Notes: generated by a model not told the origin, from the sequence alone. A stretch of DNA of 64,000 nucleotides from Fragilaria crotonensis (GCA_022925895.1 JAKSYS010000055.1:91168-155167), one strand, 5' to 3'; shown: positions 11,565-25,129, counted from the stretch's first letter. A program made the numbers and translations.

Positions 11565-12003
11565 GTAGTGGATTTTCCTTTCTGAAAACTGCATCGAACT
11601 GCAGTCTTTGCAAAACCGGTAGTCAATGAATATCCCGAGTTCGCTCGTAATCCTAAGTGAGCCTTTCTGAAAGTAACACATTCAAACCAAGTGCATCATT
11701 CTGAACCCCTGAATGTGAACAAAAGCGATGATTTCTAATTGGTCAGCAATGCAAATAGTTAGGCTCGCTGCGCACACTTGTTGTTGGCCTCGGTTACTGC
11801 TTCAAATCTTGTTGACGCATCCTCCATGCGACATTTCTCAGCAGGGTCATACCTAAGCGCGTGTTTCCGGCACTGCTTCCTTACGATCGAGTCACTTGCA
11901 TGTTATTGCAAGACCAAGTCTTTGCATAATAGCGCATTGCCACTCCCAGTGATCATGGTGGAGCCTGGAATGCCCTAGTAAAAACAGGGCAAATGGTGCT
12001 CTT
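11565..12003. other. 3' flank of HSF copy 1, nothing recognised
   Basis: The first 60 bases remain similar to the 3' end of HSF copy 2. No other feature was seen. Confidence 0.45.
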
Positions 12004-12697
12004 GTGTCTCGGTCGTCTGACATTCAGGAGAAACTCTCCGAGCAAATACAGACTTGGGCAGACGACTCTTTCATCGATTACTCAATATTGAACATCAGGA
12101 CTGGGGCAAAATTTCTTGTCAAGCGTTTGTCCTTTGTGAGGAGGAAGGAGGACTGTTTGAAAAGTATTGTTGCAATGCATGCTTTGCTCAAACCAGTCTT
12201 CCAGTTTCCATTATGGAGTACCTGTGCCACCTAAAAGGACTGTAAGCAAGCCAGATAACCTTCAGTTCTTCTTGGACCAACAAGCCAAGGACAGGTCCAT
12301 TGTTGTCTTTGATTGGTTCAACAACTTGAGCAGTGCTAGTCACAGTGATGTATCCAAGGGCCTCATTGAATCCTATGGTGAGATTTCTTATCAAGATGTC
12401 TGTATCCATGCCCTCAGCCACCTAATAGCTGCATGCATGAGGATACCCATCATGAGGCTCAAGTTACCTTCAATGATGTATCATTATCTCATGAATTCCT
12501 TGACTGCTGCAGCACAAGAGCAACTCAGGACCAGAGGCAATGGTACTAGTGTTCTACCTTTCATGTTCGCCTTGGAACATTGTGGGTTTTACACCAATGC
12601 ATGGACAGTACACTTTGGTACTATATTGCAACATTTTGATACACTCCTGTTCTCAATCAATTTTTTTGATGTGGACATTGTTGTACATTCCCATTAA
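12004..12697 (+). pseudogene. unrecognised broken coding remnant
   Basis: Protein-like reading passes through at least three plus-strand frames. It starts near 12004 (a stretch with IQTWADDSFIDYSIL), shifts near 12090 (CEEEGGLFEKYCCNACF) and ends in a 140-residue open piece from about 12250 to 12697 with many Leu and His. The frame changes without splice signals suggest a decayed gene, probably from an element. I do not recognise the family. Confidence 0.3.
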
Positions 12698-13428
12698 AAC
12701 AATATGACTTCATTCCAAAGTTTTGAAACAAGGCGCATGTAGTAGAGTCTGGTCAATAATACAATAATTACATTGGTACCCTAAGATGATGCTCCTGCCT
12801 GCATACGTTTTACATCAGTACCACAAAAAATGATGCTCCCATCTGCTCACATTTCATATGATTACCCCAAGATGATGGTCCCACCTGCACATTTTGAAGA
12901 TATTTGTGACCATTTGTTGTTATGAATGCTACCATGGTACATCATTGCATGGCTCATTGTGCATATTTCGTTTAATTAAATGAGCAAAAGTTGTGTTTCC
13001 ACAATAAATGCATGTGCTTGCTCAACACAACGCTTTCCTAATCAACCGACTCCTTATGGAGATTGCCTGATGTCCAATCACGCCTTCTAATGGAGAGCAC
13101 GTTCACGTCGGTCCGATCACCTCCTCTCATGGAGAGGTAGAGTGGCTTCATGTCAATCACGAAGAAATGGAGAGTATGTTCACGTTTGTCCGATCACCAC
13201 CAATCATCCATATCACTGAGCCTTCAAATTTGCTGTTCACAACTAGTTGCTATAGATCCAAATACCATAAGGATTTGCTAAATGAAACTACAATTACGTA
13301 GAAGAAGGAAGGGTGATGCATACTAGTCAATAGTGGATATTGTTAACGTATATATCTTAAATAGCCTTGTGCTATGTACTAAATAAATTTTGAATCCAAG
13401 TTAGCTAGGCACCAGAAGTTGTTTACAG
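12698..13428. repeat. degenerate short tandem repeats upstream of the retroelement
   Basis: Two small arrays. Around 12775-12900 a unit containing 'aagatgatg(c/g)tcc(c/t)' recurs about three times at roughly 55-60-bp spacing. Around 13045-13205 a unit with 'atggagag', 'gttcacgt' and 'gtccgatcacc' recurs at roughly 60-bp spacing. The remainder is AT-rich and featureless. Confidence 0.45.
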
Positions 13429-13712
13429 GTTGCTACATCAAAAGAAAACATGTTAAAACATATTTAGCTAATAGAAAGAATGCACGTTTGTTTGCAAACT
13501 GGGATTAGCTTTTCACTCACAATACAGATAGAGAGCACACATTTACCAGACACTCAGTATTTAGTAGGATTTGAAACACCGCAGACTCTGAGTCGTTTAA
13601 GTTATATACGTTCAGATATAGACGCACACTATCATATTGTTCCTGCTGAAAATTGAGAACCAATACTAGTAATCAAAAGTCCAAAAAGTTTGTAAAATCA
13701 ACGGGAATCATC
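13429..13712. repeat. terminal module pair A-B of the non-LTR element
   Basis: 13429-13644 (module A, 216 bp) is repeated almost perfectly at 13713-13928, the start of the full element, with a period of 284 bp. 13630-13712 (module B plus the last bases of A) is repeated at 23023-23102, immediately after the element's 3' end. The two copies of the latter differ mainly by a 3-base indel. The arrangement is A-B-A-ORF1-ORF2-B. See the findings for two competing explanations. Confidence 0.8.
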
Positions 13713-14029
13713 GTTGCTACATCAAAAGAAAACATGTTAAAACATATTTAGCTAATAGAAAGAATGCACGTTTGTTTGCAAACTGGGATTAGCTTTTCAC
13801 TCACAATGCAGATAGAGAGCACACATTTACCAGACACTCAGTATTTAGTAGGATTTGAAACACCGCAGACTCTGAGTCGTTTAAGTTATATACGTTCAGA
13901 TATAGACGCACACTATCATATTGTTCCTACACAATTTCCTAGTTTGGAGTTTTTACATCGAGTTCTGTCCTTCGACCGTCCATCAGTAGAAACAGTAGGA
14001 AGTTGTTGCGTACCTCCGCACCGTTCACC

Positions 14030-16875
14030 ATGACTGAAGGAACGGCCCCGTTGCCGTTCTTTGCGTCTGATAACCCCCCTGATGTTACCGCATCTGTGTT
14101 CAACTTTACCATCGTTGCCTATGTTCAAACTCCTGCTTTGATTGAGCGCGAGAATGATTCGAAAGCAGCGATTGAAAATCGAAAAGTCGATGATGATAGT
14201 TACCGACGCTCGGTTTCACCGACCAGTTGGCACCGGTTCACTACCTTAGGATTTCAAGCAACGCATGGCAAAGACTTCGATATGATTTGGAGAGACCGTA
14301 ACTCCAATCCCTTTGTTTTCATCGACTCGTATGGTATAACTACAAGGCTTACGTTGATCGTGAATGCAATGTTAACCCTAAGTTACACGCATGGGCAACC
14401 AACGTCTCGCATCCATTTTTACTCGAACATTCACCAGAATCGTTGGAAATGGACACAGAACGGTTTAGTTGGCCACGCATTCTTGCTCATTTTGCTAAAC
14501 ACTTAGACAAAGGTCTGTGGAAAGCAGTAAAGGGAACGAATAAACGTAACGAAAAAATGTCGACAGATCTATCTCCAACCAAACATTTCGACAATGAGGA
14601 ATTGGACAACCACGGGAAAAGCGCACGATTCAACATTCCTGTTCCCGAGATAACTGAAGACAACAATTCGGATCAGTTGAGACCAGAAATCGAGGAGGTC
14701 GCTACGTTGATGACAAACATGACAAACCAGGATGTCGGAGTGGATTCGGACTCTGAGTCTGATGCTAAGCAATCGGCGTTTACGCTGAGCAACGAGGTTA
14801 GGACAAATGACGGCACGCATCGCATTTCGATTAAATGGAAATTATCCCCGAAGGAGTTCACGGAGCTGGTCGATAACAAAACTCGTCTCCACTCAGAAAT
14901 CTTTTCGGTTTTGGGCGTTGTATTTCAGGAGACTGACGGGTATTTCTACCAATGGGATAGTGATGAATTGATCTATCCAAAAAGAGCCCACGAGTTGACT
15001 GTTTCGGATTTGAAAGACTACTTAGAGCCTCAAATCACGACAGCTCAGTCTCTGCACTTGGTCGTTTTTGCAGTACGCTTCGCTTTCGCCGAGAATCCTA
15101 TTTCGTGGAGGAATTCCACTCACGTCCAATCCGCTATGAAACTGAACAATCTTCAGATTCATGAATCCAATGTCAACACTACCGCAGGAATTCCAGTGGT
15201 GGCTGGGTATATTCTACTGAAACATCCGACGATGACTTTAAGGCATAAGTATACACAATTCCTCAGGTCTCGAATCGTGGATACGTTGCCTTACTTCGAC
15301 ATTCGCCTCCATCGGAAGACACCAACAGACAAGTCGATCGCCCATTTGGTGGTATACTGCGGGAAAAACAGGTGACAGATCTATGCCAAGAGCTCTCGAC
15401 AATCTTGAACGGACAAAACACGGCTGTGTTCCTCCTCGATACACATTTGCAAATATGACAAACGATCAAATCGACAACCATTTCAAGATGCATGAAACGT
15501 ACATCCGGGCATTACAACCAATCTCATTGGCACCGCTTGTGACAACGTTAGATTTGAAACGGGTGGAGTACTTTCCAGATGGCACGACAATCGAAAGGTC
15601 GACTCGCGATTGGGTTTTGTCCTCAGACGAGAGGACGGGGACACACATGCACAATGCGATGTGGTAAATGGAGTAAAGAACGTCAGAACTGCATATGTCA
15701 TGGCTCCTGCGGCTTATGTGTCAGAAATTCGAGCGATGGTGGCGAAATACAAGGAACGTCTACGACCGATTGCTCGCCGAGAAGCAAAGTATCGAGAAGG
15801 GATTCCAGACTTACCAGATGTCATTCACATTACATCTACTGTTCAAACTAACCTAGACTTTATGGCAAAAATGTCCTCCAGCGATATTTGGAGTAAAGCT
15901 CCGCCATCGGTCAAAGCCTTGTCTTCTGCTGTCGCATCAGCTGCAGCAAACCGTACAGCTCCGTCGGACGCATCGGCCAACAGTGACAATACCGCTCAGT
16001 GGCCGTCGTTGGTAAAACGACCAGGACTTGACGTCTCTAATCCGATCAAGTCAGTACCTAAGTCGGGTGCCAATCTACCGCGTAAGGGGAAACCAAAAAC
16101 TCAACTGGACATGCATGGTAAATCATCCCATATCAGTCTCACGTCGGAAGAAGTTGATGACCGAGCCGACACAGCCTCTACCCATTCTCTGACCAATACG
16201 TTGAGATCGTCAACGACCATGCGGATGATGGAGTTGGAAAACCAGATGCGCGAATGTCGAGAACTCCTACGTTCGAACAGGGAAGCAGCTCGAGACTCGT
16301 CGGACAGATTGGCGGCAAACGAACAAAGTCTTCGAGAAACTATGGAGACCATAACGGAAATGACACATACAGTGGCTGGATTACAAACGCAGTTCGCGGG
16401 TTTCAACATCACGATGGAGAGCATGCGACTCATGTTGCACACACTGATGCATCAGTCAAGCGGCAACAATGTTCCAGTCGAAAGTAACTTTTCATATTCA
16501 GCTTTTCCGTCGTTTCCAATGCCGCATCATCAGTTGACGACAATTTCTGAATCCACTCGCACAACTGAGTTACAAGGCACGGGGGACAGCACATCCGTGG
16601 CATCAGAGGACTCAATGTATCGCAGATCTCCCGAGAAGAAGAAAACGAGGAAATACGATGAGCAGAATATCTCGAATTCAGCAAGTCCCCCAGTCGACCT
16701 TGAAGATGTTCAAATGTGCCTTTTCGAGGAAGGACCCCCAGCAGATGAAACTCAGGACACTGTTATTGCCAATGCTTTATCGGGCCAATCTAATGACGAC
16801 CTCGTTCGACAATCCACGTCACAAACTCACAAACAAAATTCAAGCCCCGGACGCTCAATACACAAATCCAAGTGA
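14030..16875 (+). pseudogene. retroelement ORF1 (gag-like), frameshifted
   Basis: The likely start is ATG at 14030 in a good ACCATGAC context. Reading moves to another frame near 14360, again near 15375, and back near 15640, giving pieces at 14030-14360, about 14361-15375, 15383-15650 and 15610-16875. The middle part contains conserved-looking wording such as RKTPTDKSIAHLVV and EYFPDGTTIERSTRDW, shared by ORF1-like products of related algal elements as far as I recall. Residues encoded at about 16210-16460 form a clear coiled coil (heptads of L/M with E/R). No CCHC knuckle was found. The likely role in a living copy is RNA binding and particle formation. Alternatively it could be an unrelated accessory protein. 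Confidence 0.65.
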
Positions 16876-17117
16876 TCCGGCTGGGCGAGAGGACACGTAA
16901 TGAGCCAATACAAGCGAGTGTCGATGGCATCTGAGACGGAAACTGAGTTACCGTCAAACGATGCACAGTCAGTCGATTCCGGAACTTCGATTCCTATCGA
17001 CAATGAAACGTCAATTCCCATAAGTATATTGATAGCGCGAAGTTACAATGGCGACAGCTATTTTCCAAGCCGATTACGGACAATGATTCGAGACCAACGA
17101 CACTGACAACTCTGAAC

Positions 17118-20100
17118 ATGCGTTCTAACGTCCCTTGGGGAGATGACTTGGGACCCAAAGACTCGAGTATCATAAGACTCTATTCAATTAATGTCAATGG
17201 CATTTCTATCGACCGGAGAGGAGGCACGTTTGATGACATTTGCCGGTCAATCAAAGAGGTCCAGGCGGACATCTTCTGTGGGCAGGAACATAACTTAGAC
17301 ACTACGCAATTTCGAATTCGGAGCGCCTTGTTTGAATCAGCAAAACAACATTGGAAGCGACATCGAATATCTCTCGGAACGACACCAATAACGGTGGAAA
17401 ATTCTTATAAACCGGGGGGGACAATGATTTTGACGGTAGACAGCTTGATGGGACGTATTGTTCGTCAGGACCGTGACCCATGGGGACGATGGGTAGTTCA
17501 GGAATTCACAGGCAAAGGAACACGCAAGATTGCTGTTTTTTCAGCCTATCAACCCGTGGACAAGGCGATTAGCCCAGGTACCATTACAGTGGCGGCTCAA
17601 CATGCGAGCCTCCTCAGACTGACACAAGATCAAGTTCTGAACCCGCGAACAGCGTTCCGAGGGATCTGCTGAAAGCGTTACAGACATACGCATCGGTCGG
17701 CACGATGTTGCTGGTAGTAGGAGATTTCAACGAAGTTTTGGGGCTGACCCAGATGGTATGAGCAAGATCGCAGGGCAATTGGGTCTCATCGATGTCTTCG
17801 CAAGGCGAAATTCTTCTACACCCCCAGTCACTTATGCACGTGGTACGAAACGTCTGGACTATGCACTTGCTAGTCCCGCTGTGAGTGATGCTGTGATTTC
17901 CGCTGGATACGAAGCATTCAATGCACATATAGTGTCTGATCACAGAGGCTTCTATCTCGATTTTGACTCCAATGTCCTATTCGGTTCCGACACTCAAAAA
18001 TTGGTATCAGCAGAAAAGAGGGACCTGTCGTCGAATAATACACAACAAGTGACGGAGTACATCCGGGAGAAATATCGGATTCTGTTCCATCATCACAACG
18101 CCTTCGTTAGGAGCGCACAATTGACACAACCTGGCAATCGTCATGCTTTTGCAGAACGACTGGACCAAGATGTTTTGACGGCAAGCTTGGCAGCAGCAGC
18201 AAAAGTGAAAAAGTTTGGAGAACCCGCATGGTCGGTGGAACTTGCCGAAGCTCGCAAACAAGTTGTTGTACTGAAGAAGCATTTGTCAGCTCTTCGCACA
18301 CACTACGACCATTCCAGTGTCTTAGCGCGCGAGATGGCTCAATTATCAACACCAGTGCCGTTGCCCCCTACACCGCGTGAGTGTTCTGCGGAAATTCGCA
18401 AGGTTGAATCATCCATCAAGGCAATCATAGCTGAGAGCTATGAACGTCGAGATCAAGAACGCCAACGAAAAATTGCAGTACTCGAAGCGACTGGGAAGCA
18501 AGCGGACAAAGAATCAGCAACTCGGTTGAGACATATGAAAAAGGCCGAAGATATCAAGCAGTTATTTCGCAAGATTAGTGGCGTACGGAAGAACAAATTA
18601 AGACAAGGAGTAACGAGAATTGAAATCCCCTTGCATCCAGACGACAATCCCAAGATGTGTACTGAATGGCGACAGATAGATGTGCCAACTGAGATTGTTC
18701 GGCTATTACAGGAACGCAACCGGGCTCATTTCGGACAAGCAAAGGGAACACCCTTCACTGTTGCACCACTTCTTGACGACTTAGGCTTTTGTGGGGATCG
18801 ACCCTCGAGTACGAGGATTTTGGACGGCACATATCAACTCCGGACGAACGATGACGATGACGTGAGTAAAAATGTGAGACTCTTGTTGCAGCACATGACA
18901 CAGGTTCACGAAATGGCAGCGTCCCCCTCGTTTCCAACCATCTCAATGGACGACTTCATGAGTAAATTGCGCGTCTGGTCGGAATCCACCACCACGTCTC
19001 CGTCAGGATTACACCTCGGACACTATAAGGCCTTGATTGCACGACATTCATACTCATCAGACCTCCCAGATGATGAATTGACCCCAGAGTTCCGAAGAAA
19101 CCGAGACGAGCTTGACATGATGCAAAACGACCTGCGGACTTTGCACTTGAATCTGTTGAATTATGCGCTTGAGCGAGGCTATTCGTATAAACGTTGGCAA
19201 ACAATTGCCAATACAATCCTCTTCAAAGATCCGGATAACGTTCGGTTACATCGTACTCGAGTGATTCACATTTATGAAGCGGACTTTAATCTCGCCTTGG
19301 GAATCAAGTGGAGGATTCAGATGTATCAAGCCGAGGCCCTGGCAGCATTAAATGATGGGCAGTATGGGTCTCGACCACGACGAAATGCAACGGATCCAGT
19401 GTTCATCGAGGAACTCCAGTGTGAGATCTCTCGCCACTCGACGGTCAGTGGTCTTGATCAATTATGATGCGCTTGCATGTTTCGACCGAATGATTCAAAA
19501 TGCAGCAATGATTGTTAGTCGGAAGTTCGGCGTTCCGCTTCCAGTAACTCAGGCCAATGCAGTAACCTTGAGAGAGCGGAGTTCAGGGTCCGTACAGAAT
19601 TAGGCCTCGCTCCAAATGGTTACGTACATTCGGATAGCAAGCCCATCTATGGCACGGGACAGGGCAGTGCCAACTCCCCAGCGATCTGGTGTTTTCTGTC
19701 GAGTTGTCTCATGGATGCCTATGACACGACTGCAACACCTGCGGTATATTATTCACCGGATGAAAGCACGTCAGCGTCTTTGGGATTAGTAGCTTTTGTG
19801 GACGATTGCAATGGGCAGGCGAACAATTTTTTAGCACCAGGATCTGATGAGACGCTTCGGGATATCTTGGTACGCACGCAGAAGAATGCACAATTGTGGA
19901 ATGACTTACTCCACTCGAGTGGTGGCGCACTGGAATTATCCAAGTGCTCGTGCCAAGTACTCCATTGGTGGTTTACACAGCAAGGAGCACCATTTTTGGC
20001 CCCAAAACAATCTGCTCACCAAGAAGTGTTGCGTGTCATAGATCGCGCCACCGGCACGACCCATCAACTACCTTTACTGTCACCGTATGAGGCACATAAG

Positions 20101-22896
20101 ACATTAGGGCACTATAAAGCACCAGCTGGGAATCAAACCGAACAATTTCGAAAACTCAAATCAAAGAGCGACGAGATAACGACCTTCCTGTGGACATGCC
20201 CCCTTACGCGACTCGAAACATGGACTTTTTATTATGCCTGCTACCTCCCAAGTGTTGGTTATCCACTAGCGTGCTCATCCCTTACACGACAACGACTGGA
20301 TCAGGTACAACGGAAAGCGATGGCGATCATTGTCCCACGTTGCGGTTTCAATCGGCATACCAAGGGCGAGATCCTCTACGGTCCTTTGGAGTTGGGTGGG
20401 GCGAACTTCCGTCATCTCTATGTTGAACAAGGCATTGGGCAAGTGTCCCTCTTTATGAGGAATTGGAGATTGAAATCGACAGCGGGGAAACTCCTTCGCA
20501 TTGCAGTCGGATGGTTCCAACACCAAGTCGGTACCTCATATTCAATTCTGGAACGAGTCGACACGGTCCTCCCCCATCTAGAATCCAAGTGGCTGGCCTC
20601 GCTACGCGACTTCTTAGCTTCCATACAATCAAACCTCCAACTTGACAATCCGTGCATTCCTAAGATCCAACGTTACCATGACACACATATTATGGACGCT
20701 ATATTGACTTCTGCGTGGTTCTCAGCATCGGAGATTCGACGCCTCAATTATTGCCGCCTTTACCTTCAGGCCCAAACAATTTCCGATCTCACAGAGGTTT
20801 CGGGGCGTTATCTGGATCGAGCGAAGTATGAAGGTCGCTTCTCGCATAATAGTAGCTGCACGCACGGCATGTGGATCCACCAGCAATGCCCGTCGCCTGC
20901 GGAGTGGAAATTGTGGCAGCGAGCGAATTTGTTGTGGAGTGATGAATCTGGGAAGTTACATCAGGCATTGGGTCCATGGTTAGACACCATTGATAATCAT
21001 CGTCAAACTCACTCAGCCTATCAACTGAACACGCGTTTGTGGCTGCGAGAACATCAAGATTACAGACTGTGTAAATTGTCGAACAGGACCGAGGAGGGAC
21101 AGTACGGTTATTGGAGGACTGGAACACTGTGCGAATGGCAACAGATTCCTCTCGAGGCGTTTCCTGTGGAGGTTTGTCAAGTTGCCGAGGAAGAATGGAC
21201 TGTAGTTGAGAGAAGCGTCGTTCGTGTTCCTCATCATCTGGTACATGCTGCAACGTTTGAACAATACGTTGAAGATCTTGAGCCGTGGGAGTATGACTTA
21301 TTATCTCGCACGAACCTACCGACGGATCCCTTTTCGGTCGGACTCGCCTTATCTCAGGGAGTCCGTGGTGTCAGTGACGGGTCGGTTTGGCTTAAGCAAA
21401 TGGGTGCGTTCGGATGGACGTTGAGCACAGATTTGGGAGAGCGATCGGCTGAAGGGATGGGCCCAGCCCCAGGAGCAAATCCTAATTCGTATCGGTCTGA
21501 AGCGTATGGAATGTTGGCCATGTTGTGTTTTTTGAAACGCCTCGCAGAGTTTACGTACCAACATGAACCGTGGTGCGGCACACTCGCGACCGATAGTTTG
21601 AGTCTGGTGGAGACGGTTCTTGGCATTAAACGGAAACCATCTGTGATGGAGGCCGCGGTATCGGAACCGGAACCCGTGCAGCTTCCATTGGATCCTCTGA
21701 GCCCAGAATGGGACTTGATCGTTAATATCCGTCGGTTGCTTTGCGAAATGCCGGGGCTAAGCCTGGAACATGTACGAGGTCATCAAGATCGTCGCGGCAC
21801 CTATCAGCGATTGAGTCTCTTGGCACAACTCAATGTGGATGCCGACGACCTGGCCAACACTTTCCAGCGTGAGTATGGCGCGATTCGACCGCTTGCCTTG
21901 TTGACAGAGGAGGCTGGCGTTCACTTGATTACACCGAAGGGAACCGTCACCACGAAATATAAAACAGCCATTCGACATCAAGCGACCTATGGTCCATTAT
22001 TAGCTCATCTTCAAGCACGAAATGGATGGAACGCTAGTACGACAGAACGGATCAATTGGAAAGCGCACGCTGCATGCCTCCACAAGCGCATCAAGCGACG
22101 AGATCACTACATCAAGTTAGTTCAAGAAATACTACCGACTAATCACCGGCAGCATAGACGGGATCCTAGCCGCAGAGGGTGTCCGGTGTGTCCGTGTGGT
22201 GATGAGGATTGGGACCATATTCTGCGATGCGCGCATTCGAGTCGAGCGGCGTGGCGAGCGAACTTACTCACGGTCATTGGAAAGACTTGTGCCAAATGGG
22301 AAACTCGTCCCGGTCTACGAAGTATCCTCCTGGATGGTATCAAGGGTTGGTTTGAGTGCGATGATCCAGAGTCGTATCAATTAGAAACGGCGATCTACGA
22401 CGACGAATACGAACGCCTCATTACACAACAAAACAAGATTGGTTGGAGACACATATTTCTTGGCAGATTCAGTTGTGAGTGGGTCGATTTGCAGGACGCC
22501 CATTATGCCACAAGACCAAATTATAACTCGAAGAAAAGCAAAAAAGGTTCCAAGTGGCAGGTTGCTATGATTGGGCGATTGTGGGACAATTGGTATCTGC
22601 TATGGGAAAGCAGAAACAATGATTTGCATGGAGCAGATGCCAGGCTGAGCGCGCTTGCGGACAGGAGGAATGCATTACAAACATTGAGGGAATTGTATGC
22701 GTTACGCAACATGTATGAACCGACTGTTCAGGAGTTATTGATGGAGGATGTTCGAGATCACGAAGCCAAGTCAACGTGGCATATAAAGACCTGGTTGCAG
22801 ATAAATGAACCGATTCTGAGATTAAGCGTGAAGAGGGCGACTAAATTAGCGACTTCGGGGATGCGATCGTTAAAGTCATATTGGGCACAACGATAG
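17118..22896 (+). pseudogene. retroelement ORF2: endonuclease, reverse transcriptase, RNase H (frameshifted)
   Basis: Endonuclease/exonuclease/phosphatase fold: LYSINVNGI at about 17185, QEHN with the catalytic Glu at about 17285, a GDFNEVLG motif at about 17727, and SDHRGF at about 17937. Reverse transcriptase: a TSPSGLHLGHYKAL stretch near 19000, motif A with INYDALACFDRM near 19465, a GTGQGSANSP turn near 19660, and the active-site FVDD in VAFVDDCNGQA near 19800. RNase H: SDGS near 21373, SEAYGM near 21500, TDSLSL near 21590 and a closing NVDADDLA near 21837, so the D-E-D-D set is present. A CxxC..H..C motif lies near 22190-22230. Frameshifts are visible near 17620, 17745, 19450 and 19580, so no full protein can be made. 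Confidence 0.85.
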
Positions 22897-23022
22897 GACA
22901 TGAGAAACTACCAAGTTTGTGGGGTCCAGCCTACTCCCAGGCTACGGTCTCACCGTGTGGGTCGAGCGTCTATATAACCCGGACACAGCGGCAGCACGTT
23001 AAATTAGATATGGTGTTTTTTT

Positions 23023-23102
23023 TATCATATTGTTCCTGCTGAAAATTGAGAACCAATACTAATCAAAAGTCCAAAAAGTTTGTAAAATCAACGGGAATCA
23101 TC
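23023..23102. repeat. module B repeat at the 3' border of the non-LTR element
   Basis: An 80-bp copy of 13630-13712, nearly identical apart from a missing 'gta'. It begins right after the terminal T run and ends at the same base as the left copy. It is either an exceptionally long target-site duplication or a terminal module belonging to the element. Confidence 0.75.
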
Positions 23103-24504
23103 ATCAGCCTATGAAAAGGCATTCATATAACAACATTATCAGCACGTTTGAAATCATGGTGCAATCCCATTACAAGAACCCACCACAAGAACACAAATTG
23201 AGCGATAGATTACAACAAGACAAGAATGAAAGTTGGGAGACAGCAAACGTAGAGCATGCATGAATGAGAGTGTGGTGGTGGCACCAGACAAGTTAATGAG
23301 ATGAACCGGGAAACGAGAACAATACTAGGGAACCCAGACAAACAAAAGCAACCGGACATAATGGATGAGGTCAGCTGAGTGTACTACCCAAGAGTTTCCT
23401 TGACAGCACAGGAAACCAAAAATCCAGCATTAGAGGTGCTCAAGCAGGAACCCTCCACTCTGCAAAGGTAGAAACCCAAAATCCACCGCATTGCCACTGC
23501 CCATTAGAGGTGGTCAAGCAGATAGGCATTTGCTAGTGAAGCCATCCATGAGCCGTTTGACTCCTAGTAAGATTACACTCCTAACGTCATAACAACTGCG
23601 TTTAAGCCCATTATACCGCATGCAGAGACCTAGCAGTACTAGAGTCTACCTACAGACAAGTAGTGTCAAATTCAGCCAACGAAGTTACCATAACATTCAC
23701 CACCACGCACACTATCCTTCTTATCGCCGGATGCTGGTACCATCTACCGGTAGAAATGGCTTTGGATCACTAAATCTACCCATGTTTCGACTCGCCATAT
23801 CTTGCTCATAAATCGTCAAATTCCGTTAAGGTTAACTGCTAATGTATGTGTCACAACCTCAGCTACAACTTGAACAAATCATGTTTGTACTGGACAAGGA
23901 ATTGATTGACATGATGGTGCGCTTGCGGCTATCTTTGCCGTTTTGTGATCCCAAGCAGCAATTAAATTTTTGAGTAATAATTTTATATACAAATGTTGCA
24001 TTTTTTCTACCCATGTCTTGATGCGCACAAGCCAGATCCAAAAATTGTACTGCTACAGGATTCGCAACACACGCTCTTGGTATGTGGGTTCAAATTCGAG
24101 ACTGCGAATTCAAAAACGTTAAAGAGTTTACCTATACTTTTCGCAAGCATTGAAAAATATTCGATGCGTTTATTTGCATCTAAAAAATGAGGTGCCCGGC
24201 TCGATGGGTGGAAATTGCGACGAAGGCAAAAAAATTGAAGCCAAACTTACAGTCAAGATATCGCTTCACTTTGCTACTGTATGAATTTATCCATTTTTCA
24301 TGTTTCATGCGTATAATGGAATTGAAGGTGGACCGAAACTCAAAATTGGCTGAAAATCGGTTGTGTAGTAGAAGTGAATTTTCTAGCAGTGAATGATCAT
24401 AAGAGATCCTGATGATTCCAATCCATTTTTTAGGTGGTATGCACAACAAGCCGAGGCGTCATCTGGGAATGTGGCGAGTGGCGACGTGGAATGTAGCCTT
24501 CCCT
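23103..24504. other. gene-poor stretch, nothing recognised
   Basis: AT-rich sequence without an open frame longer than about 90 codons and without a recognisable domain on either strand. Similar phrases recur at 23430-23470 and 23485-23530 ('agaggtgctcaagcag' / 'agaggtggtcaagcag'), a minor local duplication. Confidence 0.45.
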
Positions 24505-24512
24505 GTTCAGAG

Positions 24513-25129
24513 CTAGGCTGGCAAAAACCACTTTTCCAAAAGAGAAGTGGTTTTTGTCTTTTTGACAAAAAACCCCAAAAACCACTGGTTTTTGGGTGGT
24601 TTTTGCTCTACACGAGGAATGTAGTACTCCAGTAATACGGTAATACAGTACTACTGAGCACTGAGCACTGAGCACTGAACAACTGAACGCACAACTTTAT
24701 GGCACGGTTATGACACACACAATGCAGCGACACAACGATGAATCTCATCCATAATCCGTAATCCACACTCCTTACAACTATCATCCTCCTTTAACGTGGC
24801 AGCCACCCAAAGGTTAAACACTGTTGGCGGTAGGGTATCCATTGGTGCAGCATACAATGTCATCAAAGTTGTGGGGTTGCAGGCAGGATAGGAAGGTCCA
24901 GCAAATGACGGTTTTAAACTTGAGCTTAAATAGCTAAATTAATCTATGACCGGACCTGTCCGTTTGTGACGAGCGAACATGCACTTCGCAGCATCAAAAA
25001 AGGTACGAGGTCTTAAAAAAAATAGCAAAAACCACTTAAGAGCTCAAAAACCACTTTTCCAGGTGTCCACTGAAGATGTGGTTTTTGAACAAAAAAACCC
25101 AAAAACCACTCCCGGCCCGGCCAGCGCAG
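24513..25129. mobile_element. 617-bp non-autonomous hAT-like element with 8-bp target duplication
   Basis: GTTCAGAG stands at 24505-24512 and again at 25130-25137, a perfect 8-bp direct repeat as made by hAT transposases. The enclosed sequence begins CTAGGCTGGC and ends GCCAGCGCAG, an imperfect 10-bp inverted pair (8 of 10). Sub-terminal regions at both ends are packed with AAAAACCACT and its complement AGTGGTTTTT, giving local hairpins (for example around 24524-24610 and 25026-25112). No transposase is encoded, so it would need one from elsewhere. Sub-terminal wording (GGCAAAAACC) resembles the other hAT-like element at 56965-57608. Confidence 0.75.

Larger units (their letters stand above)
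13713..23022 (+). mobile_element. non-LTR retrotransposon with APE, RT and RNase H domains (inactive)
   Basis: About 9.3 kb. After module A comes a first reading frame (14030-16875) with a coiled coil. A second reading frame (17118-22896) then encodes, in order, an apurinic-type endonuclease, reverse transcriptase, RNase H and a C-terminal Cys/His motif. The order endonuclease-RT-RNase H and the absence of protease and integrase identify a LINE-type element of the RNase H-bearing (I/Tad/Ambal-like) sort. Exact clade cannot be set by eye. The 3' end is a short T run at about 23014-23023. Both reading frames carry several 1-nt frameshifts, so the copy is dead although its second half (3.2 kb from 19711) is still fully open. 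Confidence 0.85.

Noticed and set aside
13429-23102. Terminal repeats read as LTRs of an LTR retrotransposon
   Set aside because: The coding order is endonuclease-RT-RNase H with no protease or integrase, and the 3' copy covers only 80 bp of the 284-bp 5' unit.
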